Shown in pieces: positions 35,460-44,002 of a stretch of 64,000 bases of DNA. Below the pieces are notes generated by a model that was not told the origin of the DNA, did not search any database, and saw only the letters and a program-made list of their open reading frames with translations. Numbering within the stretch: position 1 is the first letter of the stretch; every line of letters starts with the position of its first letter. The stretch lies in NCBI GenBank assembly GCA_947502835.1, contig CANNBJ010000002.1:310001-374000 (forward strand), read 5' to 3'. The translations under genes were made by a program, and so were the position numbers. The DNA comes from Bdellovibrionales bacterium. Lineage in GTDB: Bacteria; Bdellovibrionota; UBA1018; CAIMNF01.

Positions 35460-35497
35460 CCGAGATGAAATCCCTCTTCCTGATGTCACTGGATTCC

Positions 35498-36256
35498 TCA
35501 ACGCCTGCCTTCGAGCAGTTTCCTCACAATTCCTGTCGAATAGGCGCTGGCCACTTCTTGAATGAATCGACTGAAGTCCTGATGGGCGTTGTCATCGCCT
35601 GCATCCGAGATGGTCCGAACGACGGAGAATCGAATGCCGTGCTCGGTACAAACTTGCGCAACCGCGGCGCCCTCCATCTCAACGCAAAGGGCATCCGGCA
35701 ATTCGTTCCTGAGCCGGGAAATCTCTTCCAAGGACTGAAAGAAGCGATCTCCACTCACGATCAGCCCGGAACGAACCCTGGCCTCATCAAGCGCGAACTC
35801 GGCGCGAGAGCGGGCCCACTCAGGGGAAGTCCTCAGGTGAGAAAGGAATTCGACTACCGCGTGCTCGAGGGCCTTTGTGCATTCAAGATCTGCTTTCAAA
35901 TGGGTGGATCCCAGCAGGGGAATTTCATATCGGGAGAACAGGGGCCTCGGATCAAGATCGTGTTGAAGGAGTTCGGATCCGATCACCACATCGCCTACCT
36001 TGAGCGAAGGAGCCACGGCTCCCGCAACGCCGGTAAAGATCAGCTCCTCAATCGGGTACTTGGCGAGCAAGTGAGCCACAGTTGCAGCGGCTGCGACTTT
36101 TCCCCAGCGTGAGCACACCAGCACCACTTCTTGACCATAAAGAAGTCCCCGATGGTAGGTTCGTTTCCCGGCCTCGAAGCTTTCCGTGACAGAGAGGTCT
36201 CTCAGAAGTCCCGCGTTTTCCTCAGGCATTGCACTCATGATCGCGATTAGGCCCAT
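35498..36256 (-). CDS. mtnN: 5'-methylthioadenosine/S-adenosylhomocysteine nucleosidase
   Basis: This 252-residue protein has IAIMSAMPEENAGLLRDL at the start, TGVAGAVAPSLKVGDVVIGS in the centre, and the signature ALCVEMEGAAVAQVCTEHGI then VVRTISDAGDDNA with the catalytic Asp. It removes adenine from MTA and SAH in methionine salvage and SAM detoxification. ATG 36256 is preferred. ATG 36265 is also possible. A TATGCT box lies 11 nt upstream. It is downstream of and codirectional with the giant lipoprotein gene, 63 nt away. Confidence 0.92.
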   Translation of the reverse strand: MGLIAIMSAMPEENAGLLRDLSVTESFEAGKRTYHRGLLYGQEVVLVCSRWGKVAAAATVAHLLAKYPIEELIFTGVAGAVAPSLKVGDVVIGSELLQHDLDPRPLFSRYEIPLLGSTHLKADLECTKALEHAVVEFLSHLRTSPEWARSRAEFALDEARVRSGLIVSGDRFFQSLEEISRLRNELPDALCVEMEGAAVAQVCTEHGIRFSVVRTISDAGDDNAHQDFSRFIQEVASAYSTGIVRKLLEGRR

Positions 36257-36319
36257 GCAAGTCATGTAGCATACCTGGCAAGTTCGCGGCAATCATCGGA
36301 GAAATGATCCGCTGTCACC

Positions 36320-39300
36320 CTATTGCGCTTGGTACACGGTAGGAGCGCTCGCTGCAGCCTCGATCTGAAGGGTTGTTGCATACCCGGTGAGTTTTTTTGT
36401 TCCGGTCGCGTTCGAAGTGGAGGAGCCGAAACACTTCACCTTGTTCAGGTTCGTCACGTAGCACGCATGATTGTCGCCTGCTGCGATATCAACCGGCCAT
36501 TCTGTCGCACTCGCACTCAAGCTTGCTGCAGGAGGCATTCCGTTTGAAGCGAATGGAACGTCGGACAAAAAGCCCGCCGCACGACCCAGTTGGCCTTGAT
36601 TTCCCTTGCCGAAGCACTTGATCGAGGAATCGCCAAGAAGGGCGCATGTGAAGGATAGCCCGACCGCAAGTTTCCTCACCTCGGCACCAGAGCCGAGATT
36701 TACAGGTAAAAGTAAGCTCATGTCACCGCTTTTTCCGCCGACATCGATGATGGGAACACTCGTTCCATTGCAAGCAAAGAGCCCTTCACCATTGGAGTTG
36801 CGCATATAGCATTGACCGAGAAGCCCCGCAAAGGTGCTTACGCTTTCAACCGATGGTTCAACCGCTGTTTTTCCGAAGCAACGCAAAACTCCCGTCTGGC
36901 TTCGCGCGCACGTACGGGCACCGAAGGAGGCTACGACTTCAGATGCATTGAATCCGGAGCCCAGGGCAATCTCCGGCAGGGAACTCATTGCCCCGATCTT
37001 TGGATCGGAAGCCGAGGTCGGCTTTCCGTAGTTGTCCATGTTCGGTTGCCCGATTTGCCCGTAGAAATTGTCTCCCCAGCATCGGGCCTTTCCATCACTG
37101 AAGGATGCGCAGGTGTGGGAGGAACCGGCGGAGATGGAAACAGCAACCCCTCCCGGAACCGCGACTGTGGGAAGAGAGTTCCCCATTTCACCGGATGCGT
37201 CGCCAAGGTTGCCTGTCGTCGCTGTCCCAAGTTGGCCCGACCCGTTCGAGCCCCAGCACTTGATCGAGCCATTCTCAAGAATTGCGCACGAGTGCTCGAA
37301 GCCCGCAGAGATGTCGATCGCCTTGAGAGCGCCCGAGGTGCTGCTTCCCAGGTCTATGGGGGCAATCGAGTTGTTGGACAGAACAGGAGCGTTCAGTTGA
37401 ACCACGCTTCCGCGACCGAGTTGTCCGTATTGGTTGTCACCCCAGCAGGTGACCTCTCCCGATCTGGCGGGAGTTGCAGCGGGATAATCGACAATCGCGC
37501 ACACATGATATCGACCAGGAGCGAGCTTTCTTACTTTGGCGCCCGATCCAAAATTGATTCTCGCCATGGTTTGCACCAGCTGGTCACTGAAGTTGGAGCT
37601 AAGATTCTGCCCAAGCTCTCCTTTCAGGTTCGAGCCGAAGCAAATCGCTTCTTCCAATTCAGTGATGAGACAAGTCTTTAAGCCACCAGCAAAAACGCGA
37701 ATCCCCTTCACCACGCTGCCCGTGAGGGAGAGTGTCTTGGAGAAGCTGTTTTCAGGGCTTGCGAGATCCTTGTAGGCGATCGAAAGGGTTTGTGAATACG
37801 ATCCAAGCGCTGTGGGTGTGAAACTCAACTTGATCTTGCAGCTCGCACCCGGGGCAAGGATTGTACTTGAGTTGCAGGTGCTGCCGGCTGAGTCCATGGA
37901 GAATGGTGCCGAAAGACCGGTAAACGTTAGGCTCTTTGCGCTCACCACATTGGTCTGTGGATTTGTGATTGTGGCCTCGAGGCTCGCAGGGTCAACTGTT
38001 CCATCGGGCTTGATGGTTTTGCTTCCGAAGGCCAAAGGTGATGGGCTCAGAGAGAGGTTAGGATCCTGAATCAGAGATGAGCCTTGCAGGGATAGATTCA
38101 GCTGAGCATTCACTGCGGGTGCGGGCCCGGAGGCGTTTCCATTCCCGTCCTGGTAGTTCACGAGAATTGAAGAGGCGCCCGGACTCTGGATCACGGCTGA
38201 TGGTGCAAATTTGATTGAAACCACGCACGAAGAAGAAGCGCCGCTTCCTGGCTGGAGCTCGGAGGCCCCGCATGTGGTGCCAGCGGAATCAATCGTGTAC
38301 GCGGAGTTTGAGGGAGTTGAAAAACTGAAATTCTTGGCGATCCCTCCGGTGGTGGCCGGAGCAGTATTTGTAATGGTTACCGTCTTGATCTGTGACTGAG
38401 ATGGCACCGTGTTGATGATGCGGGCATCGAAATTGATCGAAGCTGCGGACAGTGTGAGGGTAGGATACTTCTGGCTTGCCGTACCACTCAGCGTAAGGGT
38501 AATGATGCCCGGAGGAGTCAGAGGATTGAGGGGCGTCAGCTGTACCTGTTTCGACTGGGCTCCCCACGAAGTCGGCACAAAGTTGAATTTGATCGAGCAG
38601 GTTGTGCCAGTCGGGGCGGCAGCGGTTTGTGGAGCCGCACAATTGTTCTCGGTGATGCTGAAAGGTCCTTGTCCCGTTGGCCAAGTCACGGAGATCGGGG
38701 CGAATGCCGAGTGCCCCCGGGCAGTTAGCGTCACTGTTTTCACTTCAGAGCTTGAGTTCAACGCGTATTGAGTCGAAAATTGTACACTGCTCGCGTTCGC
38801 AGTGACGATATTCAAGTCAGATCCTGTTCCGGAAAGGTCAAGATCAATTGTCTTTACAGCTTGAGCCTGGTCAACCACGCCATTGTTGTAAACAATTCTC
38901 AACTTGTACCCCGTGTAGACTTGGGCGGCTGCTGGTTTGAATCTGATCGGAAGGGAATAGGTTTGGCCCGCATTGAGTACGAAACCGGGATTGACGCTGG
39001 ACGGGGTGGTTACGAAGAAGGGTGAGGTCGAGCTTGCTCCGGCGGGATCAATCACGGAAACAGAATTGACTGTGACCCTGAAGAATCCATCAACCCTGAC
39101 GAATGCATTGATCGAAGCCGACTCAACATTCTTGATCGTTGTTGGGAAGGAGACGGGGGAGGCGGCGGTGCTCGAGGTGCCGCTTGCGACATACTTCAGG
39201 ATCGACGGATTCTTTTGGGTCGCCTTGATTGTGTAGGGGACATCCACCTTGCCGGAATTGTTCGTGGACGGGGTGCCTCCACCCGTGTACGTGGTGACGA

Positions 39301-41260
39301 TCAGATTTTTCTGATACGGGGGGTCCGTTTCGGTGCCGATGGTAGTGGTGCTTGAGAGTCCCACAGAGAATCGGCACGACTGTTGAGACCCACTGATCGT
39401 GAAAGGGGTGTTGCAAAGCGGAGGCGTGGCGCTGGCACTTGAAGGAAGCACTCCCGGAAATGCGACTACGGATGGAGAGCCGCTGAAGAATTTGAACTTG
39501 CTTCCCGTCTCATGTTGTCCACCAATCCAATTCAGGGTTCCTGAGCCGGAGAAGTTCATCGTTCCTAGCCCTGAGTAAATATCTGGAGTCCCACCGATCA
39601 TGACATAGCCAAGATCGATGACTGTTCCAGAGCCGCCGGTCGGATTGGTAATAGTAATGCTCGCGTCCCCAACTGCAGAAACGGAGTGAGAGATCGAGGG
39701 GTAGGGTTGGTTGCGTCCGTCCTGATACTGGAGAGAGAATGATTTGGTTACGGTTCCCCCCGCTTGCGGACTGAAAAGGAGCTTAAAGATACAGCTCCCC
39801 CCGGCAGGAATGCTTGTGCATGCTTGTGTTTGTGCTGAAGTCTGCACAAGGCTTCCCGAGAGCGTGCTCGACCCACCTGCAGCCTCGGTGAGACTTAGTC
39901 CGGATGCGGCTACACCGCCTGTGTTGTTGACAACCACGTTTGCAGTTGAGCTTTGAAAGACCTTTGCAGTCAAAGAGGTGGATGCAGAGGAGAAGGAAAG
40001 CACAGCAGGATTGACCGCAGTTCCTGTCGGATTCACGGAAACGGTTTGTGTGGCCCCGGTTGCACTTTGCTTGAAGCTGAGCACGATCGCACCACTCAAG
40101 GTTCCTGCCGCGGTGGGTTTGTAGAGCAATTTGTAGATGCAATTCCCGCTGATTTCCACGTTTGTTCCCGTGGTGGGGCAGGTGCTTCCGGTGGCTGCAA
40201 GGCTCACGAAATTGGGAAAGGTGATTCCCTGAAACAATGCGGGACCGGAACCAGATTTTTGAATCTGCAGGTCGGCTGTTCCCGGATCTGCAGCATTGGT
40301 GCTGGTCGAGGACCAAACCACGGTTCCAAAGGCAGGAGCCTGACCGCCCACAACGGCGAGAGAGGGGGGCACCACAACGTCGGTTCCCTTACCGGTGAGT
40401 GAAACCTGCGAAACAAATGCGGGTTCCGAGCCGTTATTGTATTCGACCGAGAAGGTCTCGTTCACTTGCAGGTTCCCACCCTGGGTCGGGGAGAAAACAA
40501 TGTCCACGTAGCAATCCTTCCCGATGGAGGAGAGATTGCACGGGGTGAGATTGGAAGGAATGTTACTCGTGGAAACAGAGAAACGGGACGGAGAAGAGGC
40601 GAACTTGAAGGAGACCGAGGTGGCCGGAGAGAGAGGATTGGGCGAGGCCGGATACTTGTCCGTGTTCGCATACACCATCACTCGTCTGCTTCCCGTGAAG
40701 TCCTTGGTGACGGATCCGAAATCGAGGGACTGCAAATCATCCTGATTTGAGGATCCTCCGTCTTTCAATTTGAGGAGCGCAACGCTTCTGCCTTCCCCTT
40801 CAATCGGGAATCTGACGATCTTTCTTTCTCCCAGATGGTTCTTGAATTCCGCAACCAAAAGAGGCTTGAAAGAGCTTACGATTTGAGGGTCGAACTTCAC
40901 GTTGACCGGACAAACCTCCGCCTTGTTGGGCGCGAGTTTTCCACAATTGGCAGTAATCTTGATCTGCTCAGAAAGTGACGGATCCGAAAGGCTCAGGCTT
41001 TGAATTTCGAGCTCATAATCCCCCGTATTCCGCAGTGCATACTCCTGGGTGGCAAATTGACCCAAGGCGAGACGGCCAAGCTTAACCCTGGATGCAGAGA
41101 GGTACTCCTGGGGTTTTGTCTCCGCAGTAACCACAGCAGGGGGTTTTTTTGCCAGCTCGAGCGTGGGGAGGATGTTGATACCGAATTTTTGGGTACAGCC
41201 TTCCAAGAGAAGTGCGCTTGCCGCAAAAGCCCCAAACAAACCCTGATTGATTCTGTTCAT
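36320..41260 (-). CDS. Giant surface lipoprotein with Ig-like (choice-of-anchor D type) and RCC1 repeats
   Basis: This 1646-residue lipoprotein has lipobox LLEGC (Cys22). Residues about 50-1180 hold roughly ten strand-rich repeats of 100-120 residues, each with a FxP or FxPxxxG pattern and a Gly-rich end (for example CSIKFNFVPTSWGAQSKQVQ and LTLSGTASQ), like ASPM/SPD-2/Hydin or choice-of-anchor D modules. Residues about 1184-1646 contain about eight RCC1/BLIP-II-type blades, each with a Cys pair (HSCAILENGSIKCWGSNGSG), probably disulfide-linked and closing a propeller. It is likely an extended adhesin-like stalk with a propeller tip. GGGGG precedes the ATG. Confidence 0.85.
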   Translation of the reverse strand: MNRINQGLFGAFAASALLLEGCTQKFGINILPTLELAKKPPAVVTAETKPQEYLSASRVKLGRLALGQFATQEYALRNTGDYELEIQSLSLSDPSLSEQIKITANCGKLAPNKAEVCPVNVKFDPQIVSSFKPLLVAEFKNHLGERKIVRFPIEGEGRSVALLKLKDGGSSNQDDLQSLDFGSVTKDFTGSRRVMVYANTDKYPASPNPLSPATSVSFKFASSPSRFSVSTSNIPSNLTPCNLSSIGKDCYVDIVFSPTQGGNLQVNETFSVEYNNGSEPAFVSQVSLTGKGTDVVVPPSLAVVGGQAPAFGTVVWSSTSTNAADPGTADLQIQKSGSGPALFQGITFPNFVSLAATGSTCPTTGTNVEISGNCIYKLLYKPTAAGTLSGAIVLSFKQSATGATQTVSVNPTGTAVNPAVLSFSSASTSLTAKVFQSSTANVVVNNTGGVAASGLSLTEAAGGSSTLSGSLVQTSAQTQACTSIPAGGSCIFKLLFSPQAGGTVTKSFSLQYQDGRNQPYPSISHSVSAVGDASITITNPTGGSGTVIDLGYVMIGGTPDIYSGLGTMNFSGSGTLNWIGGQHETGSKFKFFSGSPSVVAFPGVLPSSASATPPLCNTPFTISGSQQSCRFSVGLSSTTTIGTETDPPYQKNLIVTTYTGGGTPSTNNSGKVDVPYTIKATQKNPSILKYVASGTSSTAASPVSFPTTIKNVESASINAFVRVDGFFRVTVNSVSVIDPAGASSTSPFFVTTPSSVNPGFVLNAGQTYSLPIRFKPAAAQVYTGYKLRIVYNNGVVDQAQAVKTIDLDLSGTGSDLNIVTANASSVQFSTQYALNSSSEVKTVTLTARGHSAFAPISVTWPTGQGPFSITENNCAAPQTAAAPTGTTCSIKFNFVPTSWGAQSKQVQLTPLNPLTPPGIITLTLSGTASQKYPTLTLSAASINFDARIINTVPSQSQIKTVTITNTAPATTGGIAKNFSFSTPSNSAYTIDSAGTTCGASELQPGSGASSSCVVSIKFAPSAVIQSPGASSILVNYQDGNGNASGPAPAVNAQLNLSLQGSSLIQDPNLSLSPSPLAFGSKTIKPDGTVDPASLEATITNPQTNVVSAKSLTFTGLSAPFSMDSAGSTCNSSTILAPGASCKIKLSFTPTALGSYSQTLSIAYKDLASPENSFSKTLSLTGSVVKGIRVFAGGLKTCLITELEEAICFGSNLKGELGQNLSSNFSDQLVQTMARINFGSGAKVRKLAPGRYHVCAIVDYPAATPARSGEVTCWGDNQYGQLGRGSVVQLNAPVLSNNSIAPIDLGSSTSGALKAIDISAGFEHSCAILENGSIKCWGSNGSGQLGTATTGNLGDASGEMGNSLPTVAVPGGVAVSISAGSSHTCASFSDGKARCWGDNFYGQIGQPNMDNYGKPTSASDPKIGAMSSLPEIALGSGFNASEVVASFGARTCARSQTGVLRCFGKTAVEPSVESVSTFAGLLGQCYMRNSNGEGLFACNGTSVPIIDVGGKSGDMSLLLPVNLGSGAEVRKLAVGLSFTCALLGDSSIKCFGKGNQGQLGRAAGFLSDVPFASNGMPPAASLSASATEWPVDIAAGDNHACYVTNLNKVKCFGSSTSNATGTKKLTGYATTLQIEAAASAPTVYQAQ

Positions 41261-41315
41261 GTGTTTCCCCCAAACAAACCGAGCCCCCGATCGCGCGGAG
41301 AGCCCAATCTCCTCT

Positions 41316-41345
41316 AGGATACATTTGTTTGATTAATTTAATCAA
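41316..41345 (-). promoter_or_regulatory. Promoter of the giant lipoprotein gene
   Basis: On the minus strand TTGATT (41340-41345) and TATCCT (41316-41321) are separated by 18 nt. The -35 lies inside a perfect palindrome (41329-41345), so a repressor or activator bound there would control it. The leader would be about 50 nt. Confidence 0.45.
41329..41345. promoter_or_regulatory. Perfect 17-bp palindrome, candidate operator
   Basis: TTGATTAATTTAATCAA is a perfect inverted repeat (8-1-8) in the 248-nt gap between the leftward lipoprotein gene and the rightward pseudopilin gene. It overlaps the predicted -35 of the former. The regulator is unknown. Confidence 0.5.
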
Positions 41346-41508
41346 GTACTATTGTCCAGTGAGGAACATCGGACCGAGATGGAGATAATTTTTCTTCATG
41401 GTTTCAATGGTTTGTTTTGTAGAGATCCAGAAAAAGTCGGGTGGGAAAGGGGAAGATGCTTGAAATTTATACTATTTTAGTCAAGAATTAAGGAGGGGAG
41501 GCTGGATT

Positions 41509-41754
41509 CTGAAAAAACTCAATCAAAACGGCGTAAGTCTTGTAGAAATGCTGGTTGCGTCCGCGATTCTTGGAATCCTCGCGCTTGCGCTGACCATGCT
41601 TTTTTCACAGCAGAGCAATCAGCAGAACAACCTTCAGATGCAGGCCTCCTTTGATTCCCTGTTGAATTCCGTTCAGAGTCAGGCGGCAAACCCGGCGATC
41701 ATTCTCCATTCGTCCAAGAAAACGGAGACACAAAGGAATGTGCCCGAGGAGTAG
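41509..41754 (+). CDS. Small type IV pilin-like (pseudopilin) protein with CTG start
   Basis: Reading from CTG at 41509 gives 81 residues starting (M)KKLNQNG then VSLVEMLVASAILGILAL. This is a textbook prepilin signal: basic leader, Gly at the cleavage site, Glu at mature position 5 and a hydrophobic helix. The next ATG, at 41548, falls inside the motif and would remove the cleavage site, so the real start must be upstream. AGGAGGGGAGG ends 7 nt before the CTG, and ATT at 41506 is the only other choice. The mature body is only about 74 residues, as in minor pilins. Confidence 0.75.
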   Translation: MKKLNQNGVSLVEMLVASAILGILALALTMLFSQQSNQQNNLQMQASFDSLLNSVQSQAANPAIILHSSKKTETQRNVPEE

Positions 41755-41766
41755 AGCGAAGGATCT

Positions 41767-42540
41767 ATGAAAAAGTTCAGGTTTCTATTCATGGTGCCGG
41801 GATTCCTGATCGCAAGTGCGGCATCCTCCCAGACGAGTGGTGGTATCGGTGATGCGGTACAGATCGATCAGACACAGGTTTCCTTGAACCCGATCCTGAA
41901 GAGGTGCTTGAATGGGGGGGATTGTCCTGTGGCTCCAGAAGGGCAAGTGGGACATCCTTACCGGATCTTCGTACCGGGAGGAACACAGGAAACGACCGGG
42001 TTTTACTCACAAAGCATGGTTTGGATTGCGAAAAAATCCGACAATCCGCCTCCACAGGCAAAATTTCTGGTGGAGGCCTGGTTCGCACCGCTCTGTTCTG
42101 CGGGCGGCGGGCTTTCGTGTACGGTTTCGCCGGCGGGTTCCCTGAAGTTTTTCTACCAGGTCTCGGCGGTGAATCAATCGCGCCAAGGGGAGAGAAGGAT
42201 TCAAACCAAAAACAATTTCAGTGCTCCCCGGGTCGTGAGTGTGAAGGAGGTCAAGGATGCAGAGCCGGACCCCTTGGCATCGATCATGTTGACGGGCGAT
42301 GTGCATAGTTTTGCGGATTGCCTGAATGCGGGATCGGGAACGCAGGGGGCTCCTTCTTGTGTGATCGGGTTTGGAGGCGCGGGGTCACCGATGTGTTTGG
42401 ACACCAGCAATATCCCTGCGATGCAACAATATTCCGGGAATTCTTATTGCGCCTTTCCATCGGGATGCCCCGCCGGTTGGACGGATGTATCCACTCGTGA
42501 CCAGGGAAACCCCTGTGGCAGCGGGATCTGTTGTCAGTAA
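41767..42540 (+). CDS. Cys-rich secreted protein of unknown function
   Basis: This 257-residue protein has a signal peptide (MKKFRFLFMVPGFLIASAAS). The first 170 mature residues are strand-rich with a few cysteines. The C-terminal 60 residues hold eight more, ending NPCGSGICCQ. These suggest a disulfide-stabilised extracellular domain. It starts 12 nt after the pseudopilin stop with AAGGA upstream, so the two are cotranscribed, and it may be exported or assembled with the pilin. The family is not recognised. Confidence 0.7.
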   Translation: MKKFRFLFMVPGFLIASAASSQTSGGIGDAVQIDQTQVSLNPILKRCLNGGDCPVAPEGQVGHPYRIFVPGGTQETTGFYSQSMVWIAKKSDNPPPQAKFLVEAWFAPLCSAGGGLSCTVSPAGSLKFFYQVSAVNQSRQGERRIQTKNNFSAPRVVSVKEVKDAEPDPLASIMLTGDVHSFADCLNAGSGTQGAPSCVIGFGGAGSPMCLDTSNIPAMQQYSGNSYCAFPSGCPAGWTDVSTRDQGNPCGSGICCQ

Positions 42541-42563
42541 AGGCAAGCAATCCAAAGACGTGA

Positions 42564-42569
42564 TATAGA
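42564..42569 (+). promoter_or_regulatory. TATAGA -10-like box before the beta-CASP gene
   Basis: TATAGA ends 7 nt before the GTG at 42577, with no ribosome site between (TCCCAGC). The -35 region is not convincing. Confidence 0.3.
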
Positions 42570-42576
42570 TCCCAGC

Positions 42577-43980
42577 GTGGAACGGATGCGGAAATTTCAT
42601 TTTGAGAACGGGATCGAGCTTGAGTTCTTTGGCGGCGCAGGGGAGGTCACGGGAAGCAAGGCGGTCTTGTCCGCCCATCGCAAGCGAATTCTGGTGGATT
42701 GCGGTCTCTTTCAAGGAGAGAAAACCAGCCGTGAGAAGAACTGGGCGCCCATCCCCGAGGCGTTGACCGGTTTGGATGCGATCCTGATCACGCACGCCCA
42801 TCTGGATCACTGCGGCTCTCTTCCCCGAATGCTGTCGGTTGGATTCAAAGGCCCGGTGTATTGCACTCCCGGCACCCGGGATTTGATGCGCATTATCCTC
42901 CTCGATTCCGCGCACCTTCAAGAGGAAGATTCTGAGTACGCCAATCGTACCGGCTACTCGAATCACAAACCCGCAAAGCCGCTCTATACTGTGAAAGACG
43001 CCCAGCAGATTCTGAGACAAGTGCGGACACTTGCCATCGGGGGCTGGCAAACGGTGGTTCCCGGAGTCGAGGTTCAGTTCACCCGCGCCGGACATATCAT
43101 CGGTTCCTCTGTCGCGCGTTTTCGGATCAAGGGCGAAAAACGCGATTTTCATATCACTTTCAGTGGCGACCTCGGACATGGCAGGCAGGAGACGATTGCA
43201 CCTCCGGATCCTTTGCCGGATACGGAGTGCCTCGTTCTGGAGAGCACCTATGGGGATCGCGTACATGAAAAGCAGAGTGCACTTGCGCTTCTTCAGGAAA
43301 ACATTCAGCAAATTTCCAAAAACAGCAGCACCCTCGTGATTCCCTCCTTTGCTGTGGGACGCGCACAGGAAGTGCTCTTTCTGATCCGAATGCTCGAGGA
43401 CCAAGGGCGGATTCCCCGGGTGCCGGTCATCCTCGATTCGCCCATGGCCGAGGATGCAACCGCCGTGTATCTTTCGCATCCCGAGGACCATCCCCCGAAT
43501 CTGGGATTCGAACGGAAACAACGAAACTTTTTTCCCCGTCACTTCGAGTGGACCAGGACAGCGCAGGAGTCGGTTGAGCTTGCAAAGCGAAAGGGCCCTT
43601 TGGTGATCCTTTCGGCATCCGGAATGCTGCAAGGAGGTCGGATTCTTCACCATTTGAAAACGCGGTTGCCGAACCCCGAAAACATCGTTTTGTTTGTCGG
43701 GTATCAGGCCGAAGGCACCAAGGGTTGGTTCCTCAAGAATTACGGAAAGAAAGAGGGTTCCCTTCGAATTCATCACGAGCCTATTCCGGTCAAGGCCCAA
43801 ATCGAATCCATTGATTCGCTCTCGGCCCATGCGGACGCGAATGATCTGGTTTCCTGGATCCGCAGTTCGCCGAAAAAGCCCGATCAAATCATTCTCAATC
43901 ACGGACAGCCGGATGCCACGCAGTCTCTTGCTGAGAAGATCAAAAAAGAACTCGGGATCAAAGTCATTCCCCTGATTTGA
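42577..43980 (+). CDS. MBL-fold/beta-CASP RNA-processing exonuclease-like protein
   Basis: This 467-residue protein has zinc motif THAHLDHCGSLPRML, then AGHIIGSS, FSGDLGHGRQ, the EST motif LVLESTYGDR, and beta-CASP/KH-like segments VILSASGMLQGGRILHHL and DSLSAHADANDL, followed by NHGQPDA. It resembles the CPSF-100/YSH1-type bacterial exonucleases (MBL fold with RNA specificity domain), distinct from the RNase J at 11599. The start is GTG 42577 (or ATG 42586). GTG fits the -10 box distance. Confidence 0.9.
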   Translation: MERMRKFHFENGIELEFFGGAGEVTGSKAVLSAHRKRILVDCGLFQGEKTSREKNWAPIPEALTGLDAILITHAHLDHCGSLPRMLSVGFKGPVYCTPGTRDLMRIILLDSAHLQEEDSEYANRTGYSNHKPAKPLYTVKDAQQILRQVRTLAIGGWQTVVPGVEVQFTRAGHIIGSSVARFRIKGEKRDFHITFSGDLGHGRQETIAPPDPLPDTECLVLESTYGDRVHEKQSALALLQENIQQISKNSSTLVIPSFAVGRAQEVLFLIRMLEDQGRIPRVPVILDSPMAEDATAVYLSHPEDHPPNLGFERKQRNFFPRHFEWTRTAQESVELAKRKGPLVILSASGMLQGGRILHHLKTRLPNPENIVLFVGYQAEGTKGWFLKNYGKKEGSLRIHHEPIPVKAQIESIDSLSAHADANDLVSWIRSSPKKPDQIILNHGQPDATQSLAEKIKKELGIKVIPLI

Positions 43981-43989
43981 GTTTTGGGG

Positions 43990-43995
43990 TAGGAT
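43990..43995 (+). promoter_or_regulatory. TAGGAT -10-like box before the peroxidase gene
   Basis: TAGGAT ends 7 nt before ATG 44003. The AGGA within it could instead act as a weak ribosome site, so this case is ambiguous. Confidence 0.3.
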
Positions 43996-44002
43996 CTGCA
44001 GC

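Larger units (their letters stand above)
35302..35462 (+). ncRNA. Candidate CsrA-binding small RNA: array of GGA-loop hairpins
   Basis: Plus-strand hairpins follow one another: a 10-bp stem (35302-35344) with ACGGA in its loop; CAAACC-GGA-GGTTTG (35347-35361); an 11-bp perfect stem with GGA loop (35394-35418); CAAACC-GGA-GGTTTG again (35421-35435); and GGCCA-GGA-TGGCC (35449-35461). Three sites read CAGGATG, close to the CsrA/RsmA consensus ACARGGAUG in a loop, as in CsrB or RsmZ. No promoter or terminator of its own is evident. It could be cotranscribed with tRNA-Ser. A repeated intergenic element is the main alternative. Confidence 0.4.

Noticed and set aside
35242-35565. Plus-strand frames with repeated KPEVCPQGRGQDG peptide
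   Set aside because: The peptide repeat is only the translation of the 44-bp DNA repeat. No start signal is present, and the frame runs into the antisense of the nucleosidase gene.
36812-37681. 289-codon open frame on the plus strand
   Set aside because: Antisense to the RCC1 part of the giant lipoprotein. Gly/Cys-rich repeats on one strand make spurious long frames on the other.
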